Source: an endosymbiont of Acanthamoeba sp. UWC8 (GTDB taxonomy: Bacteria; Pseudomonadota; Alphaproteobacteria; Rickettsiales; Midichloriaceae). Taken from it: DNA of 64,000 nucleotides. The notes under the pieces were generated by a model. That model was not told the origin of the DNA, ran no database searches, and saw nothing but the letters and a program-made list of their open reading frames with translations. Of the stretch, positions 1 to 8,566 are shown piece after piece. A program made the position numbers and the translations under genes. Numbering within the stretch: the first letter of the stretch is position 1; each line of letters opens with the position of its first letter. Location of the stretch: NCBI RefSeq assembly GCF_000730245.1, contig NZ_CP004403.1:992001-1056000 (forward strand), read 5' to 3'.

Positions 1-2
1 TA

Positions 3-1529
3 TTCAGATTAGTGCTTGCTACTATTATACCTATTATCACATTTGCCTTCCTGATTTGGAAATATCGGGAAACCATTTATGAAAAAAGGCCTTTCAAACC
101 TGAAGAAGCCCTGCACGGTGATGCGAAATGGGCAAGTGAGGATGATATATCTAAAGCAGGTTTAAGAGCTAAAAAGGGAATGTTACTCGGAAAAGATAAT
201 AAGGGTTATTTAGTTGCACCAGGATATCAACATTGTTTGCTGTTTGCCCCTACCGGATCTGGTAAAGGTGTCGGCTTTGTAATTCCGAACTTACTTTATT
301 GGGAAGATTCCGTTTTTTGCCATGATATTAAGTTGGAAAACTTTGAGCTTACCAGCGGTTGGCGGCAGAAAATGGGGCAACAGGTTTATTGTTGGAACCC
401 GGCTGACCCGGATGGTATCACCCATTGCTATAATCCGATTGACTGGGTAAGTAGTAAACCCGGCCAAATGGTGGATGACGTGCAGAAAATTGCTAACCTG
501 ATTATGCCTGAGAAGGAATTTTGGAATAACGAAGCACGCTCATTATTTGTCGGAGTGGTGTTATATTTGATTGCGGTGCCTGATAAGATAAAATCATTCG
601 GTGAAGTAGTTAGAACTATGAGAAGCGATGACGTAGTATATAACCTTGCGGTAGTACTCGATACTATCGGTCAGGAAATTCACCCCGTAGCTTATATGAA
701 CATAGCAGCTTTCCTGCAGAAAGCCGATAAAGAGAGGTCGGGCGTAATATCCACTATGAACTCTAACCTTGAATTGTGGGCTAACCCGCTTATTGATACC
801 GCAACCGCTTCCAGTGACTTTAACATACTCGACTTTAAACGCACGCTAACTACCGTATACGTCGGTTTAACACCTGATAACCTACAGCGCTTACAGCCTT
901 TAATGCAGGTATTTTACCAGCAGGCTACCGAGTTCTTAGCGAGAAGACTGCCCAGTAAGGAAGATCCGTATGGAGTAATGTTCATGATGGATGAGTTCCC
1001 TACCCTCGGAAAAATGGAGCAATTTGCAAGCGGTATTGCATATTTCAGGGGTTATCACGTCAGATTATTCTTAATTATTCAAGATACGGAGCAGTTAAAG
1101 GGGATATATGAAGAAGCAGGGATGAACTCGTTTTTATCCAATGCGACTTATAGAGTGACTTTTGCAGCAAACAACGTGGAAACCGCTAACCTGATTTCTC
1201 AGCTAATCGGTAATAAAACCGTTGACCAAGTTTCAGCAAACAGACCTAAATTCTTAGACTTTAATCCGGCTTCCAGATCATTAAACGTTTCCAAAACTCA
1301 AAGGGCTTTACTTTTACCTCAGGAAGTTATTGGCTTACCGCGTGATGATCAAATTTTACTTATTGAATCATGCCCGCCGATTAAGTCTAAAAAAATTAAG
1401 TATTACGATGATGCCTTTTTTAAGAAAAGACTATTAAAGCCTATCAGCTTGCCGCAACAGGAACCTTATGACCCGCGTAAAGCTAAAGAGACGATGGGCT
1501 CTAAAAAACCCGCAACTGAAGAAATCTGA
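3..1529 (+). CDS. virD4: VirD4-type type IV secretion coupling protein (5' truncated by window edge)
   Basis: Coupling ATPase that recruits substrates to a type IV secretion channel at the inner membrane. The frame is open to the left edge, so the true start and the N-terminal membrane anchor lie outside; the GTG at 12 is only the first in-frame start codon. Visible are the Walker A motif APTGSGKG (GTG-based residues about 78-85) and a Walker B region FMMDEFPTLG (about 325-334), plus the TraG/VirD4 pattern around NPADPDG. About 505 residues are present; rickettsial VirD4 is known to be near 590, so roughly 80 are missing. The C-terminus looks complete. In Rickettsiales virD4 normally ends a virB8-B11-D4 operon, which would lie upstream. 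Confidence 0.95.
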   Translation, partial: FRLVLATIIPIITFAFLIWKYRETIYEKRPFKPEEALHGDAKWASEDDISKAGLRAKKGMLLGKDNKGYLVAPGYQHCLLFAPTGSGKGVGFVIPNLLYWEDSVFCHDIKLENFELTSGWRQKMGQQVYCWNPADPDGITHCYNPIDWVSSKPGQMVDDVQKIANLIMPEKEFWNNEARSLFVGVVLYLIAVPDKIKSFGEVVRTMRSDDVVYNLAVVLDTIGQEIHPVAYMNIAAFLQKADKERSGVISTMNSNLELWANPLIDTATASSDFNILDFKRTLTTVYVGLTPDNLQRLQPLMQVFYQQATEFLARRLPSKEDPYGVMFMMDEFPTLGKMEQFASGIAYFRGYHVRLFLIIQDTEQLKGIYEEAGMNSFLSNATYRVTFAANNVETANLISQLIGNKTVDQVSANRPKFLDFNPASRSLNVSKTQRALLLPQEVIGLPRDDQILLIESCPPIKSKKIKYYDDAFFKKRLLKPISLPQQEPYDPRKAKETMGSKKPATEEI

Positions 1530-1668
1530 TATTTTAGTACTGCTTAACTATTTAAGTCTTATTCCAAGCTTTAATAGATACTTTTACTTAACTAAAACTT
1601 AATATAATTTTTATACTAAACTTCCATATTCGATAATATGTTTCATTTATAACTAATTGAGCAGTATT

Positions 1669-2748
1669 ATGAGTAATCAAGTTAGCGAAGCAGTAGCAAT
1701 TGACCAATTCGGCAATAAACAGCCGCTTAAAATTGTTGATCAAGTGACCAGGAAAAAAACCGGTGACGGAAAGATAGAAAAGATTACCGGCACTACAAAA
1801 AATGACCATATCATTTCCAAAGATAGTAAAGACGCCGGAAAAAAACTTATTTTTGCCGGAGCAGGTGATGACACCATCGAATCTTTAAACCAAGGTAATG
1901 ATATTTATATTTGGGGCAAAGGCCATGGCAATGATGTTATTATTGAAAAGAAAACAAAAGGCGATCATAAAGATATGGTGCAAATGGTAGGAGATATAAC
2001 TTCAGAAGATATTGATTATCACATGCAAAATGATAAGAAGGGAGACAGAACTTTATATATAAAAATTAAAAGCAGCAGTGAATTTTTAACTATTCCCAGA
2101 GATGAGAATCCTGAAGCGATGTATGGTATACATTTTTTAAAATCAAATGAAAAAATTTTTTTTAATGAAAAAGGACTTGAGTATAGAGCAAGAGATATAG
2201 AAGAAGGCAGTACGAACGGCGATACCTTGAAAGGTAGTTCGTTTTTAAGCACATTTATAGGCAGTAAATTTAATGATGTTATTTATGATAATTGGCCTCA
2301 AACGAAATATCCCCCTGCTATCAAACATAATACCTATATCGGTAATAAAGGTAATGATGTAGTATACGGAGGCCAAGGTAATAATAAATTTATTTGGTCA
2401 CCGGGCGACGGAAACGATACTTATTATGACCAGTGTATTTCAAATAAATGTATAAAAAGCCATATAGAGATTCCGCTTTCCGCTAAACAAGACTTAATTT
2501 ATTATTCAACGAATAACGGCAATCAGGATAATGTGTTAGTTATTTGGCATAAATCTACTAATGAATATATTACCGTCATGCGTGAAGAAAACCTGAACAC
2601 AATTTCCGCCGTTAAATTCAGCGGTGGCAAAGAAACAATCAATTTGATTAATGATATAGAGTACCTTTTTGATGCTTATCCGCCTACACAAGATATTTTC
2701 GATAAATATTTTGCCAAAGGCAATGATGCCGTGCATGAGGATCTGTAA
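1669..2748 (+). CDS. RTX-like (haemolysin-type calcium-binding) repeat protein
   Basis: Protein of 359 residues starting at the ATG at 1669; an in-frame TTG at 1657 is less likely. Two similar modules are visible. Each has a glycine/aspartate motif of the haemolysin calcium-binding type (GAGDDTI then IWGKGHGNDVI near residues 60-90; GNKGNDVVYGGQGNN then IWSPGDGNDTYYD near 225-255). Each is followed by a beta-rich stretch like the region that follows such motifs in RTX proteins. There is no N-terminal signal peptide, as expected for proteins exported by type I or IV systems. The family commonly binds calcium and is secreted; whether this degenerate copy does either is inference. It stands alone after virD4 with a gap of 139 bases. 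Confidence 0.6.
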   Translation: MSNQVSEAVAIDQFGNKQPLKIVDQVTRKKTGDGKIEKITGTTKNDHIISKDSKDAGKKLIFAGAGDDTIESLNQGNDIYIWGKGHGNDVIIEKKTKGDHKDMVQMVGDITSEDIDYHMQNDKKGDRTLYIKIKSSSEFLTIPRDENPEAMYGIHFLKSNEKIFFNEKGLEYRARDIEEGSTNGDTLKGSSFLSTFIGSKFNDVIYDNWPQTKYPPAIKHNTYIGNKGNDVVYGGQGNNKFIWSPGDGNDTYYDQCISNKCIKSHIEIPLSAKQDLIYYSTNNGNQDNVLVIWHKSTNEYITVMREENLNTISAVKFSGGKETINLINDIEYLFDAYPPTQDIFDKYFAKGNDAVHEDL

Positions 2749-2790
2749 GTAATTTTTTAGCTTTATAGATTATCAGATACGTGCAGAAAT

Positions 2791-3810
2791 TTAATACAAA
2801 CTCTCATGCGAGGTTTTACCGCGGAATATATAATAGCTATATGCAGTATATATTAATACCACCGGAAGCAAAATAGCAGCCCCTACTGAAATGAGTGAAA
2901 GTGATTCGGAAGCCGCTGCCGCTTCCCAAACAGAAATACTGTAAGGCACCACCCAGGGCCATAAGCTTACTGCTAACCCTATGTACGCCAATATAAATAG
3001 CGATATAGATAACAAAAACGGCACCACTTCTTTACCGTTGGTAATTGTTTTTATAAGATAAAAAGAAACGAAAACCGAGATAATAGGTAACGGAGAAAAG
3101 TAAAACATATTCGGCCATGAAAACCAACGATCAAAAATCTGATTATTTAAGAACGGTACCCATAAGCTAACTATCCCCATAAATCCAAGCACATATATTA
3201 AAACATACAGGGAACATTTTCTTGCCCAACTCTGAGTTTCTTCTTCAGTTTTCATAATAACCCAGGTGCTGCCGAGCAGCGCATAACCGAAAACCATCGC
3301 GACCCCTACAGTAATAGAAAAACCGTTTAACCAACTCCAGGCTCCTCCTGCGTATTTTCTGTCTACTACATTAATACCTTGCACGAATATTCCAAGAATT
3401 ACGCCTTGCATGAGAGTTGCAACCAAAGATCCGTAATGGAAACAATAATCCCATACTCTCCTTGTCTTAATACTCGCTTTGAACCTAAATTCAAAAGATA
3501 TTCCTCTAAAAATCAGGGCTATCAGCATTATGGTAAGCGGCATATAAATCGCAGGCATAAGAACTGAATAAGCTAACGGAAAGGCTGCAAGTAAACCTCC
3601 CCCTCCCAATACCAACCAAGTCTCATTCCCATCCCAAAAAGGAGAGATTGAGTTCATCATTTTATCACGACACTTATCTGAAGGGGCAAATGGGAATAAT
3701 ATTCCTATTCCTAAATCAAACCCGTCTAAGCAAACGTATAAAAGTACTGAAAGAGCAATTAATCCACCCCATAGTAACGGTAAGTCAATTGATGAAGAGA
3801 GGTCAAACAT
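2791..3810 (-). CDS. cydB: Cytochrome bd ubiquinol oxidase subunit II
   Basis: Second subunit of the bd-type quinol oxidase, which reduces oxygen with electrons from ubiquinol in the inner membrane. The 339-residue protein has the family's usual length and opens with the characteristic N-terminus LLWGGLIALSVLLYVCLDGF followed by DLGIG, then about eight hydrophobic segments and the motif FWDGNETWLVLGGG near residues 58-71. It lies 11 bases downstream of cydA on the same strand, so the two form an operon. bd oxidases have high oxygen affinity and fit a micro-oxic intracellular life. Confidence 0.96.
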   Translation of the reverse strand: MFDLSSSIDLPLLWGGLIALSVLLYVCLDGFDLGIGILFPFAPSDKCRDKMMNSISPFWDGNETWLVLGGGGLLAAFPLAYSVLMPAIYMPLTIMLIALIFRGISFEFRFKASIKTRRVWDYCFHYGSLVATLMQGVILGIFVQGINVVDRKYAGGAWSWLNGFSITVGVAMVFGYALLGSTWVIMKTEEETQSWARKCSLYVLIYVLGFMGIVSLWVPFLNNQIFDRWFSWPNMFYFSPLPIISVFVSFYLIKTITNGKEVVPFLLSISLFILAYIGLAVSLWPWVVPYSISVWEAAAASESLSLISVGAAILLPVVLIYTAYSYYIFRGKTSHESLY

Positions 3811-3821
3811 AATTTACCTTT

Positions 3822-5219
3822 TTAAAAAGTTTTCGGAAAAATATCCGCAATTGATATCGGATGCTTTTGTCCGTGCTTGCCATACATCTCAATCCAATCC
3901 CCAATCTTTACACCTTTAGAAATTAGTTTGAAAATATAGTAAACCCCAGCCCCGAAAACAAACGCATAAACTACAAAGAATGCAATTAAGGCAATCAGAA
4001 CCTGCTCTACGGTTACCGGGGAATGCGCTTCAATTGTTTTCATTACTCCATATACAACATAGGGCTGCCTTCCGACCTCAGTAGTAATCCACCCGCATAA
4101 AATAGCAAGTATCCCGAGCGGAGAAACCATTATGCACCATTTAAGAAAAGGTTTGGAAGTAAAGATTTTTTTACGTGCATACTGTATTATCGCAAGTACT
4201 CCGGTTAGGCTCATGATTAATCCAATCCCTACCATTATTCTAAAGCACCAGAAAACTAGAGCTACACCATCGGTACGTTGCTCTTTAGGCCAATGTTTTA
4301 ATCCTTTAATTTCTGCATCAATATCATGGGCAAGGATTATACTGCCGAGCTTAGGTATTTCAATACTATAAAGTGTTTTTTCTTTTTCCTGATCAGGCCA
4401 TCCGAATAACTTTAGCCCGGCACCTTTTTCAGTTTCCCAAAGACCTTCAATAGCTGCAATTTTAGCCGGCTGATGTTTCAAGGTATTAAGGCCGTGCATA
4501 TCTCCTATCATAATTTGCATAGGAGCAACAAGGATTGCCATAAGCATTGCCATCGTGAGCATTATGCGAGCATGTGAGGTATATCTGTCTTTAAGCAAAT
4601 ACCAGGCGGCAACTCCGGCAACAATAAAAGAGGTAGTAAGGTATGCAGCGGTAAGCATATGAAAAAATCTATAGGGGAAAGACGGATTAAAAATTATTTC
4701 CATCCAATCAGTCGGATAAAAAATCCCATCTTCCTTCATGGTAAAGCCTTGGGGAGTATGCATCCAGCTGTTGGCCGAAAGAATCCAAAAAGCTGAAATT
4801 ATGGTGCCGATTGCAACCACAAGGGTAGAAATAAAATGCACTTTAGGGCTCACCCTATCCCAAGCAAAAAGCATAATACCTAAAAAAGAGGCCTCAAGAA
4901 AAAAAGCGGTCAAAACTTCAAAACTTAAGAGAGGCCCGAGCACATTACCGACTTTTGCCGAAAACCCTGACCAGTTCATGCCGAATTGATAAGACATTAC
5001 CACCCCCGAAACCACACCTAGTCCGAAGCAAACCGCAAATATTTTTACCCAAAATTTATATATTTCTTTGTATACTGGGTGTTTAGTCTTAAGCCACAGC
5101 CCTTCAAGCACAGCTAAAAAGCTAGCTAAACCTATAGTTAAGCTAGGAAAGATGATATGAAATGAAATCACAAAAGCGAACTGTATTCGCGATAACAAAA
5201 CCGGATCTAATAATTCCAT
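3822..5219 (-). CDS. cydA: Cytochrome bd ubiquinol oxidase subunit I
   Basis: Haem-bearing catalytic subunit of the bd oxidase, 465 residues with multiple membrane helices. The N-terminus RIQFAFVISFHIIFPSLTIG carries the conserved haem-ligand histidine (residue 21). The periplasmic quinol loop is short, with HQPAKIAAIE near residues 225-234, which places the protein in the short-Q-loop group that includes cyanide-insensitive oxidases. The conserved segment GWITTEVGRQPYVVYG is present near residue 377. First gene of the cydAB pair; the 143-base gap to the divergent PagL-like gene must hold both promoters. Confidence 0.97.
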   Translation of the reverse strand: MELLDPVLLSRIQFAFVISFHIIFPSLTIGLASFLAVLEGLWLKTKHPVYKEIYKFWVKIFAVCFGLGVVSGVVMSYQFGMNWSGFSAKVGNVLGPLLSFEVLTAFFLEASFLGIMLFAWDRVSPKVHFISTLVVAIGTIISAFWILSANSWMHTPQGFTMKEDGIFYPTDWMEIIFNPSFPYRFFHMLTAAYLTTSFIVAGVAAWYLLKDRYTSHARIMLTMAMLMAILVAPMQIMIGDMHGLNTLKHQPAKIAAIEGLWETEKGAGLKLFGWPDQEKEKTLYSIEIPKLGSIILAHDIDAEIKGLKHWPKEQRTDGVALVFWCFRIMVGIGLIMSLTGVLAIIQYARKKIFTSKPFLKWCIMVSPLGILAILCGWITTEVGRQPYVVYGVMKTIEAHSPVTVEQVLIALIAFFVVYAFVFGAGVYYIFKLISKGVKIGDWIEMYGKHGQKHPISIADIFPKTF

Positions 5220-5395
5220 AATCCCATCCTATATAAATCTTAGAAAAGATATATCACGATGATATCCTTAGTAAAGCAATATTTTACCTAACTAAACTTA
5301 ATACTAAAGGTAAAAAATTTGTATTTTTTACTTCTTTACAAAAAAAAATAAACCATAATAATGTGACTCTCAACAACCTAACCAGGCAACCTTAC

Positions 5396-5890
5396 ATGTA
5401 TTTAAAAAACTTAAGTACAATTTTAACTTTTATTTATCTGATTTTAAATATCAATCTTGCTCAAGCGACCTCCCCTTCCTTAATTCTCGGGTTAGGAAAA
5501 CAAGGCATTATAGCTAAAAAAAAGCCTATGGAGGGTAATGAAGCTAAGCTTGAATATCGTTTTTCTTCTTTTTATTATGATTTTCAGCCGCATATCGGCG
5601 TGATAGGAAGCAGTAAAGAAAGTGCATATGTCTATGCCGGCTTAAATTACGTGATTGATTTCTCTCCCCTGCATCTCGGCATTTCATTTAGCCCGGGAAT
5701 TTATCACCGCGGCAAAGGCAAAAAGTTAGGCCATCCTTTAGAGTTTAAAAGCCAGTTTGAAGTTTATTATGATATAGCTCCTTCAGTTTCCTTAGGAGCA
5801 AGCGTATCACATAGATCAAATGCCGGCATCTCTAAAACCAACCCGGGGCTTAATAACATAATGCTTGAATTACAATATAGGCTGAACTAA
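5396..5890 (+). CDS. PagL-like lipid A 3-O-deacylase (acyloxyacyl hydrolase family)
   Basis: Predicted outer-membrane beta-barrel of 164 residues. The ATG at 5396 is chosen over an upstream in-frame GTG (5363) because it places a clean signal peptide (MYLKNLSTILTF..., ending LAQA) at the N-terminus. The C-terminal HRSNAGI..NPGLN segment matches the PagL active-site motif H-x-S-N. Known PagL enzymes remove the 3-O-acyl chain of lipid A. From memory, P. aeruginosa PagL has a catalytic Glu 14 residues after the His; here that position is Asn, so activity is uncertain. The presence of lpxB at 60.5 kb supports lipid A as a substrate in this organism. Confidence 0.75.
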   Translation: MYLKNLSTILTFIYLILNINLAQATSPSLILGLGKQGIIAKKKPMEGNEAKLEYRFSSFYYDFQPHIGVIGSSKESAYVYAGLNYVIDFSPLHLGISFSPGIYHRGKGKKLGHPLEFKSQFEVYYDIAPSVSLGASVSHRSNAGISKTNPGLNNIMLELQYRLN

Positions 5891-5945
5891 GGTTCAAGCA
5901 AGGGGCGGCCTACAATAATTTTTTAACATTTATAAGGTAGCACAT

Positions 5946-6755
5946 ATGAAAAAAATCTCTTTAAGTTTTATATTAGCTCTAACTTTAACTTCATGTTCTT
6001 CCAACCCGAAAGATAAATTGGATTCCGAGTTTTCCTTTCAAGGAAGACCTATTGAACCATGGTGCATTAATTCAATAACCCATTCTTCCTCACCTTCGGT
6101 TAATCTTGCCCGATGCAGTAATCCTTTTTCGGAAATTAATATAACCAGCCCGGTTACTCCCGACCTCCAAAAACAAGGATTTATGGGTTATTCTTATGAA
6201 TATAAAAGCGATACTCCGGTAATGTCTCCTCCTTATATTTTTTATAAATATTTAGGTAAAACAGGTGAATTACATGCAGTTCATAAAATGTGGAGTGATG
6301 GAAGATCCGGTAAACATTCTTATGTTTATTTAATTGAAAGAAAGGGTGATAACCTGAACTTTATTAACGGTTACGGTGGTGATCGTTGTATGGGCGGTGT
6401 CATTGATGCTAAAGTTGAAGCCGGCAAGGTGAGATATACCAAACAACTTACCCCGTTAACTTTCATCCAAAATTCTTCGAGAAATGTATTCGATTATAAT
6501 ACAAGCAGTAGCTTAAGCGATTGCGCGACCTGTTGTTATATGACCGGAGAGTTTTCCGATAATGAAATGATTTCTGTTAAACTTAATCCCTCTTTGAATC
6601 AATTGTTCTCGGATAATAAAGCAGGACATATGCAATATTGCTTTGATAAGCTTTTTAAAAGCTATGTTAAGAGAAACAAACTCACCCTCAACTCTATTGA
6701 GCTTAATCAGTTTATAGATAGCTTTGAAAAGAAATGCGTCAAATATAAAAGATAA
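5946..6755 (+). CDS. Putative lipoprotein of unknown function
   Basis: 269-residue protein with a lipoprotein signal peptide: basic MKKISLSFILALTLTS followed by the lipobox Cys (LTSC, Cys at 17), so it is probably lipid-anchored. The mature part has about ten cysteines, including CATCCY near residue 198, consistent with disulfides in the periplasm. I recognise no family. It follows the PagL-like gene by 55 bases and is closed by a strong hairpin terminator at 6776-6815, so the two may be cotranscribed. A run of AAGGTAG just upstream serves as ribosome-binding site. Confidence 0.7.
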   Translation: MKKISLSFILALTLTSCSSNPKDKLDSEFSFQGRPIEPWCINSITHSSSPSVNLARCSNPFSEINITSPVTPDLQKQGFMGYSYEYKSDTPVMSPPYIFYKYLGKTGELHAVHKMWSDGRSGKHSYVYLIERKGDNLNFINGYGGDRCMGGVIDAKVEAGKVRYTKQLTPLTFIQNSSRNVFDYNTSSSLSDCATCCYMTGEFSDNEMISVKLNPSLNQLFSDNKAGHMQYCFDKLFKSYVKRNKLTLNSIELNQFIDSFEKKCVKYKR

Positions 6756-6775
6756 ACCGCTAGGTATTTAGTAAG

Positions 6776-6815
6776 ATGCTTAAAATGCTATAAAATGTAT
6801 TTTAAGCATTTTTTT
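6776..6815 (+). terminator. Rho-independent terminator
   Basis: An 11-bp perfect stem (atgcttaaaat at 6776-6786 with attttaagcat at 6799-6809) is followed directly by a T-run to 6815. It sits 20 bases after the lipoprotein stop codon. Confidence 0.85.
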
Positions 6816-7052
6816 ATTTAGATAGTTTTAAGCTTATATTGCATAGCTTAATTACTTAGACTACTCGGCATAGGTTAATCATACTGGAGTGTAGTTTTTA
6901 TTATTTTAAACATAATTGTAGCATTTCCATCAAAGATGATAAGAAGCTATAGAAGCATTTAATAAAAAAGATTGCATATAAAATCTAATTATTTCAGTAT
7001 CTATTATGTTAACAACCATTAAACTATAACGATTAATAATTAGGGAAACTAT
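6816..7052. other. Noncoding gap upstream of HU gene
   Basis: AT-rich stretch between the terminator and the HU gene. No RNA gene or repeat is evident. It presumably carries the HU promoter, but no convincing -35/-10 pair could be fixed by eye. Confidence 0.4.
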
Positions 7053-7346
7053 ATGAACAAAGAAGAATTAATAAGTGCATTATCTGCAAAAACCGATGCA
7101 ACTAAGGTTGATAGTAAAAAGCATTTAGAGGCATTACTTGAAGTAGTACAGGAAGTATTAGTTAAAGGAGATAGCTTACAGCTTGTAGGTTTCGGTACAT
7201 TTGCAGTATCTGATGTGAAAGCAAAAGAAGGCATTAACCCGCAAACAAGAGAGAAGATAAAAATTCCGGCTAGTAAAAGAGTTAAATTCTCAGTGGGTAA
7301 GCAGCTTAAAGAAGCAGTAAACCACAAGAATTCAAAAAAGAAATAA
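7053..7346 (+). CDS. HU-family histone-like DNA-binding protein
   Basis: 97-residue protein matching the HU/IHF fold end to end. It has the N-terminal helices MNKEELISALSAKT, the beta-arm entry LVGFGTFAVSDVKAKEG, and NPQTREKIKIPASKRVKFSVGK with the arm-tip Pro region. It binds and bends DNA and compacts the nucleoid. The start is preceded by a good AGGGA element (taattagggaaactat). It appears monocistronic, followed by a GC-rich hairpin (gcaccgg at 7364-7370, ccggtgc at 7403-7409) without a T-run. HU and IHF subunits are hard to separate by eye; the sequence looks more HU-like. Confidence 0.93.
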   Translation: MNKEELISALSAKTDATKVDSKKHLEALLEVVQEVLVKGDSLQLVGFGTFAVSDVKAKEGINPQTREKIKIPASKRVKFSVGKQLKEAVNHKNSKKK

Positions 7347-7486
7347 TATTCTACGGATTAAAGGCACCGGTCAAAAAATGAGCTATTAAAACTCTTAAAA
7401 AGCCGGTGCTGCTAATCCTATCTAAGTAAAACCGCAAATTTATAAAATGTCTTAGTATATATTTAATAAAAATAGGATAAATATAT

Positions 7487-7876
7487 ATGTCAAAAACGTT
7501 AGATACTGCTTTAGATGCACTTATCACCCTTGAGCAGGATACAAGGGAATACGGCTTTGACTGGCCAAATCAGGAAATGATCATAGATCAGGCAATCAGT
7601 GAATGTGAAGAGATAAGAGAAGCTATATTACATAAAGAGCCCCCACATAGAATAAGGGAAGAAATAGGAGATTTATTACATACCGCTATCTCTCTATGCA
7701 TTTTTTCCGGGTATGATGTTAAAGATACTTTAGCAAATGTTAATGAGAAATTCGGGGCTAGAATGAACGCATTAAAAAAGATAGCCAGGGAAAGAGGACT
7801 AGAGGATTTAAAAGGGCAACCATTAGAGTTTATGCTTGAACTGTGGCATGAGGCTAAAAAGCAAAGCAAATGCTAA
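7487..7876 (+). CDS. MazG-like nucleotide pyrophosphohydrolase domain protein
   Basis: 129-residue all-alpha protein with the MazG-family metal-binding pattern: ECEEIREAI (residues about 34-42) and EEIGDLLHTAIS (about 58-69) correspond to the EExxE and ExxD motifs. The family hydrolyses NTPs or dNTPs to NMP and pyrophosphate, often to clear damaged nucleotides or lower (p)ppGpp. This is a single-domain version, about half of E. coli MazG. It stands alone between HU and an IS remnant. The substrate cannot be told from sequence. Confidence 0.8.
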   Translation: MSKTLDTALDALITLEQDTREYGFDWPNQEMIIDQAISECEEIREAILHKEPPHRIREEIGDLLHTAISLCIFSGYDVKDTLANVNEKFGARMNALKKIARERGLEDLKGQPLEFMLELWHEAKKQSKC

Positions 7877-7922
7877 CATACTCTTTAATTTAGTAGAAAC
7901 TATAGGGAATTTTAGCGATTCC

Positions 7923-8304
7923 TGAAGTGGCTACAGTAAGTCGGACAGTTTATGTAATACAAATTTGAAAGAAAGGAGCCACAATAGAATGTCCGAATTA
8001 AAACAAAAAGGTTACTCTGGTGAATTTAAGGAATCAGCGGTAAAATTAGCTAATGAATCGAAGCAATCGATTGCGCAAAGCGCAAGGGAACTAGGCATTA
8101 ATGTTAATACCTTATATACTTGGATTGATAAATACTCAAAACCCAAGGATCCGGCAATGAAAACTGATGAGCATATATATGACGAAGTGAAGCGACTGAA
8201 AAAAGAATTAGTAAGGGTAACGCAAGAACGAGACTTATTAAAAAAGGCAGCCGCATACTTTGCCAAGGACTCGGGGTAAGGTATGCATGGATAAAGAAGC
8301 AGGG
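7923..8304 (+). mobile_element. Truncated IS3-family insertion sequence
   Basis: The left part of an IS3-family element survives: a likely left end beginning tgaagtggctacagtaagtc at 7923, an intact orfA (7989-8279) and the first codons of orfB in the -1 frame (RYAWIKKQ, reading from about 8279). After about position 8304 the orfB frame stops resembling transposase and the sequence becomes an unrelated gene fragment on the other strand, so the right part has been lost. No matching right inverted repeat was seen nearby. The exact boundaries are estimates. Confidence 0.75.
7989..8279 (+). CDS. IS3-family transposase OrfA (element remnant)
   Basis: 96-residue OrfA with a helix-turn-helix (SIAQSARELGINVNTLYTWIDK, residues about 26-47) and the C-terminal leucine-zipper region ending LLKKAAAYFAK, typical of IS3-family OrfA. 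ATG at 7989 is preceded by the strong Shine-Dalgarno gaaaggagcc. In intact elements the OrfAB transposase is made by -1 frameshifting near the end of orfA; here orfB is cut off after a few codons, so this copy cannot transpose alone. Confidence 0.88.
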   Translation: MSELKQKGYSGEFKESAVKLANESKQSIAQSARELGINVNTLYTWIDKYSKPKDPAMKTDEHIYDEVKRLKKELVRVTQERDLLKKAAAYFAKDSG

Positions 8305-8430
8305 AGGTGATTTTTCAGGTATATACTTTATTAAAGCGTCGAGATATTTTTGCTCGGTGTTAAAAGAATCGCGTAGTTTAGCAAAACCTTGGGCAATATT
8401 ATCATAAGATTCTCCTTGATTATACATCAT
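8305..8430 (-). pseudogene. 5' fragment of an unidentified gene truncated at the IS junction
   Basis: On the minus strand an ORF opens at 8430 (MMYNQGESYDNIAQGFAKLR...) and reads about 40 residues of plausible soluble, helical protein before running into sequence antisense to the IS remnant near 8305. The composition before the junction looks like real coding sequence, and the part beyond it is only the transposase shadow. I do not recognise the family. Probably the beginning of a gene broken by the event that also removed orfB. Confidence 0.4.
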
Positions 8431-8566
8431 TGGGCTTCTAAGTTTTCATAATACTTTTTTAATATATGATATTTTACCAATAAAGTAGAGAGTAAAATAA
8501 ATGACTTGGATAATAATAAAAAAGCTGATGTTAACCCAAAAAAGCAGATAAGAAAAAAGCAAAAAA

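Noticed and set aside
7364-7409. Rho-independent terminator after the HU gene
   Set aside because: The GC-rich 7-bp stem has a 32-base loop and no following T-run, so it is only a possible RNA structure.
8104-8430. A 108-residue minus-strand gene
   Set aside because: Only about the first 40 residues look like protein; the rest is antisense to the IS3 orfA and the orfB start.
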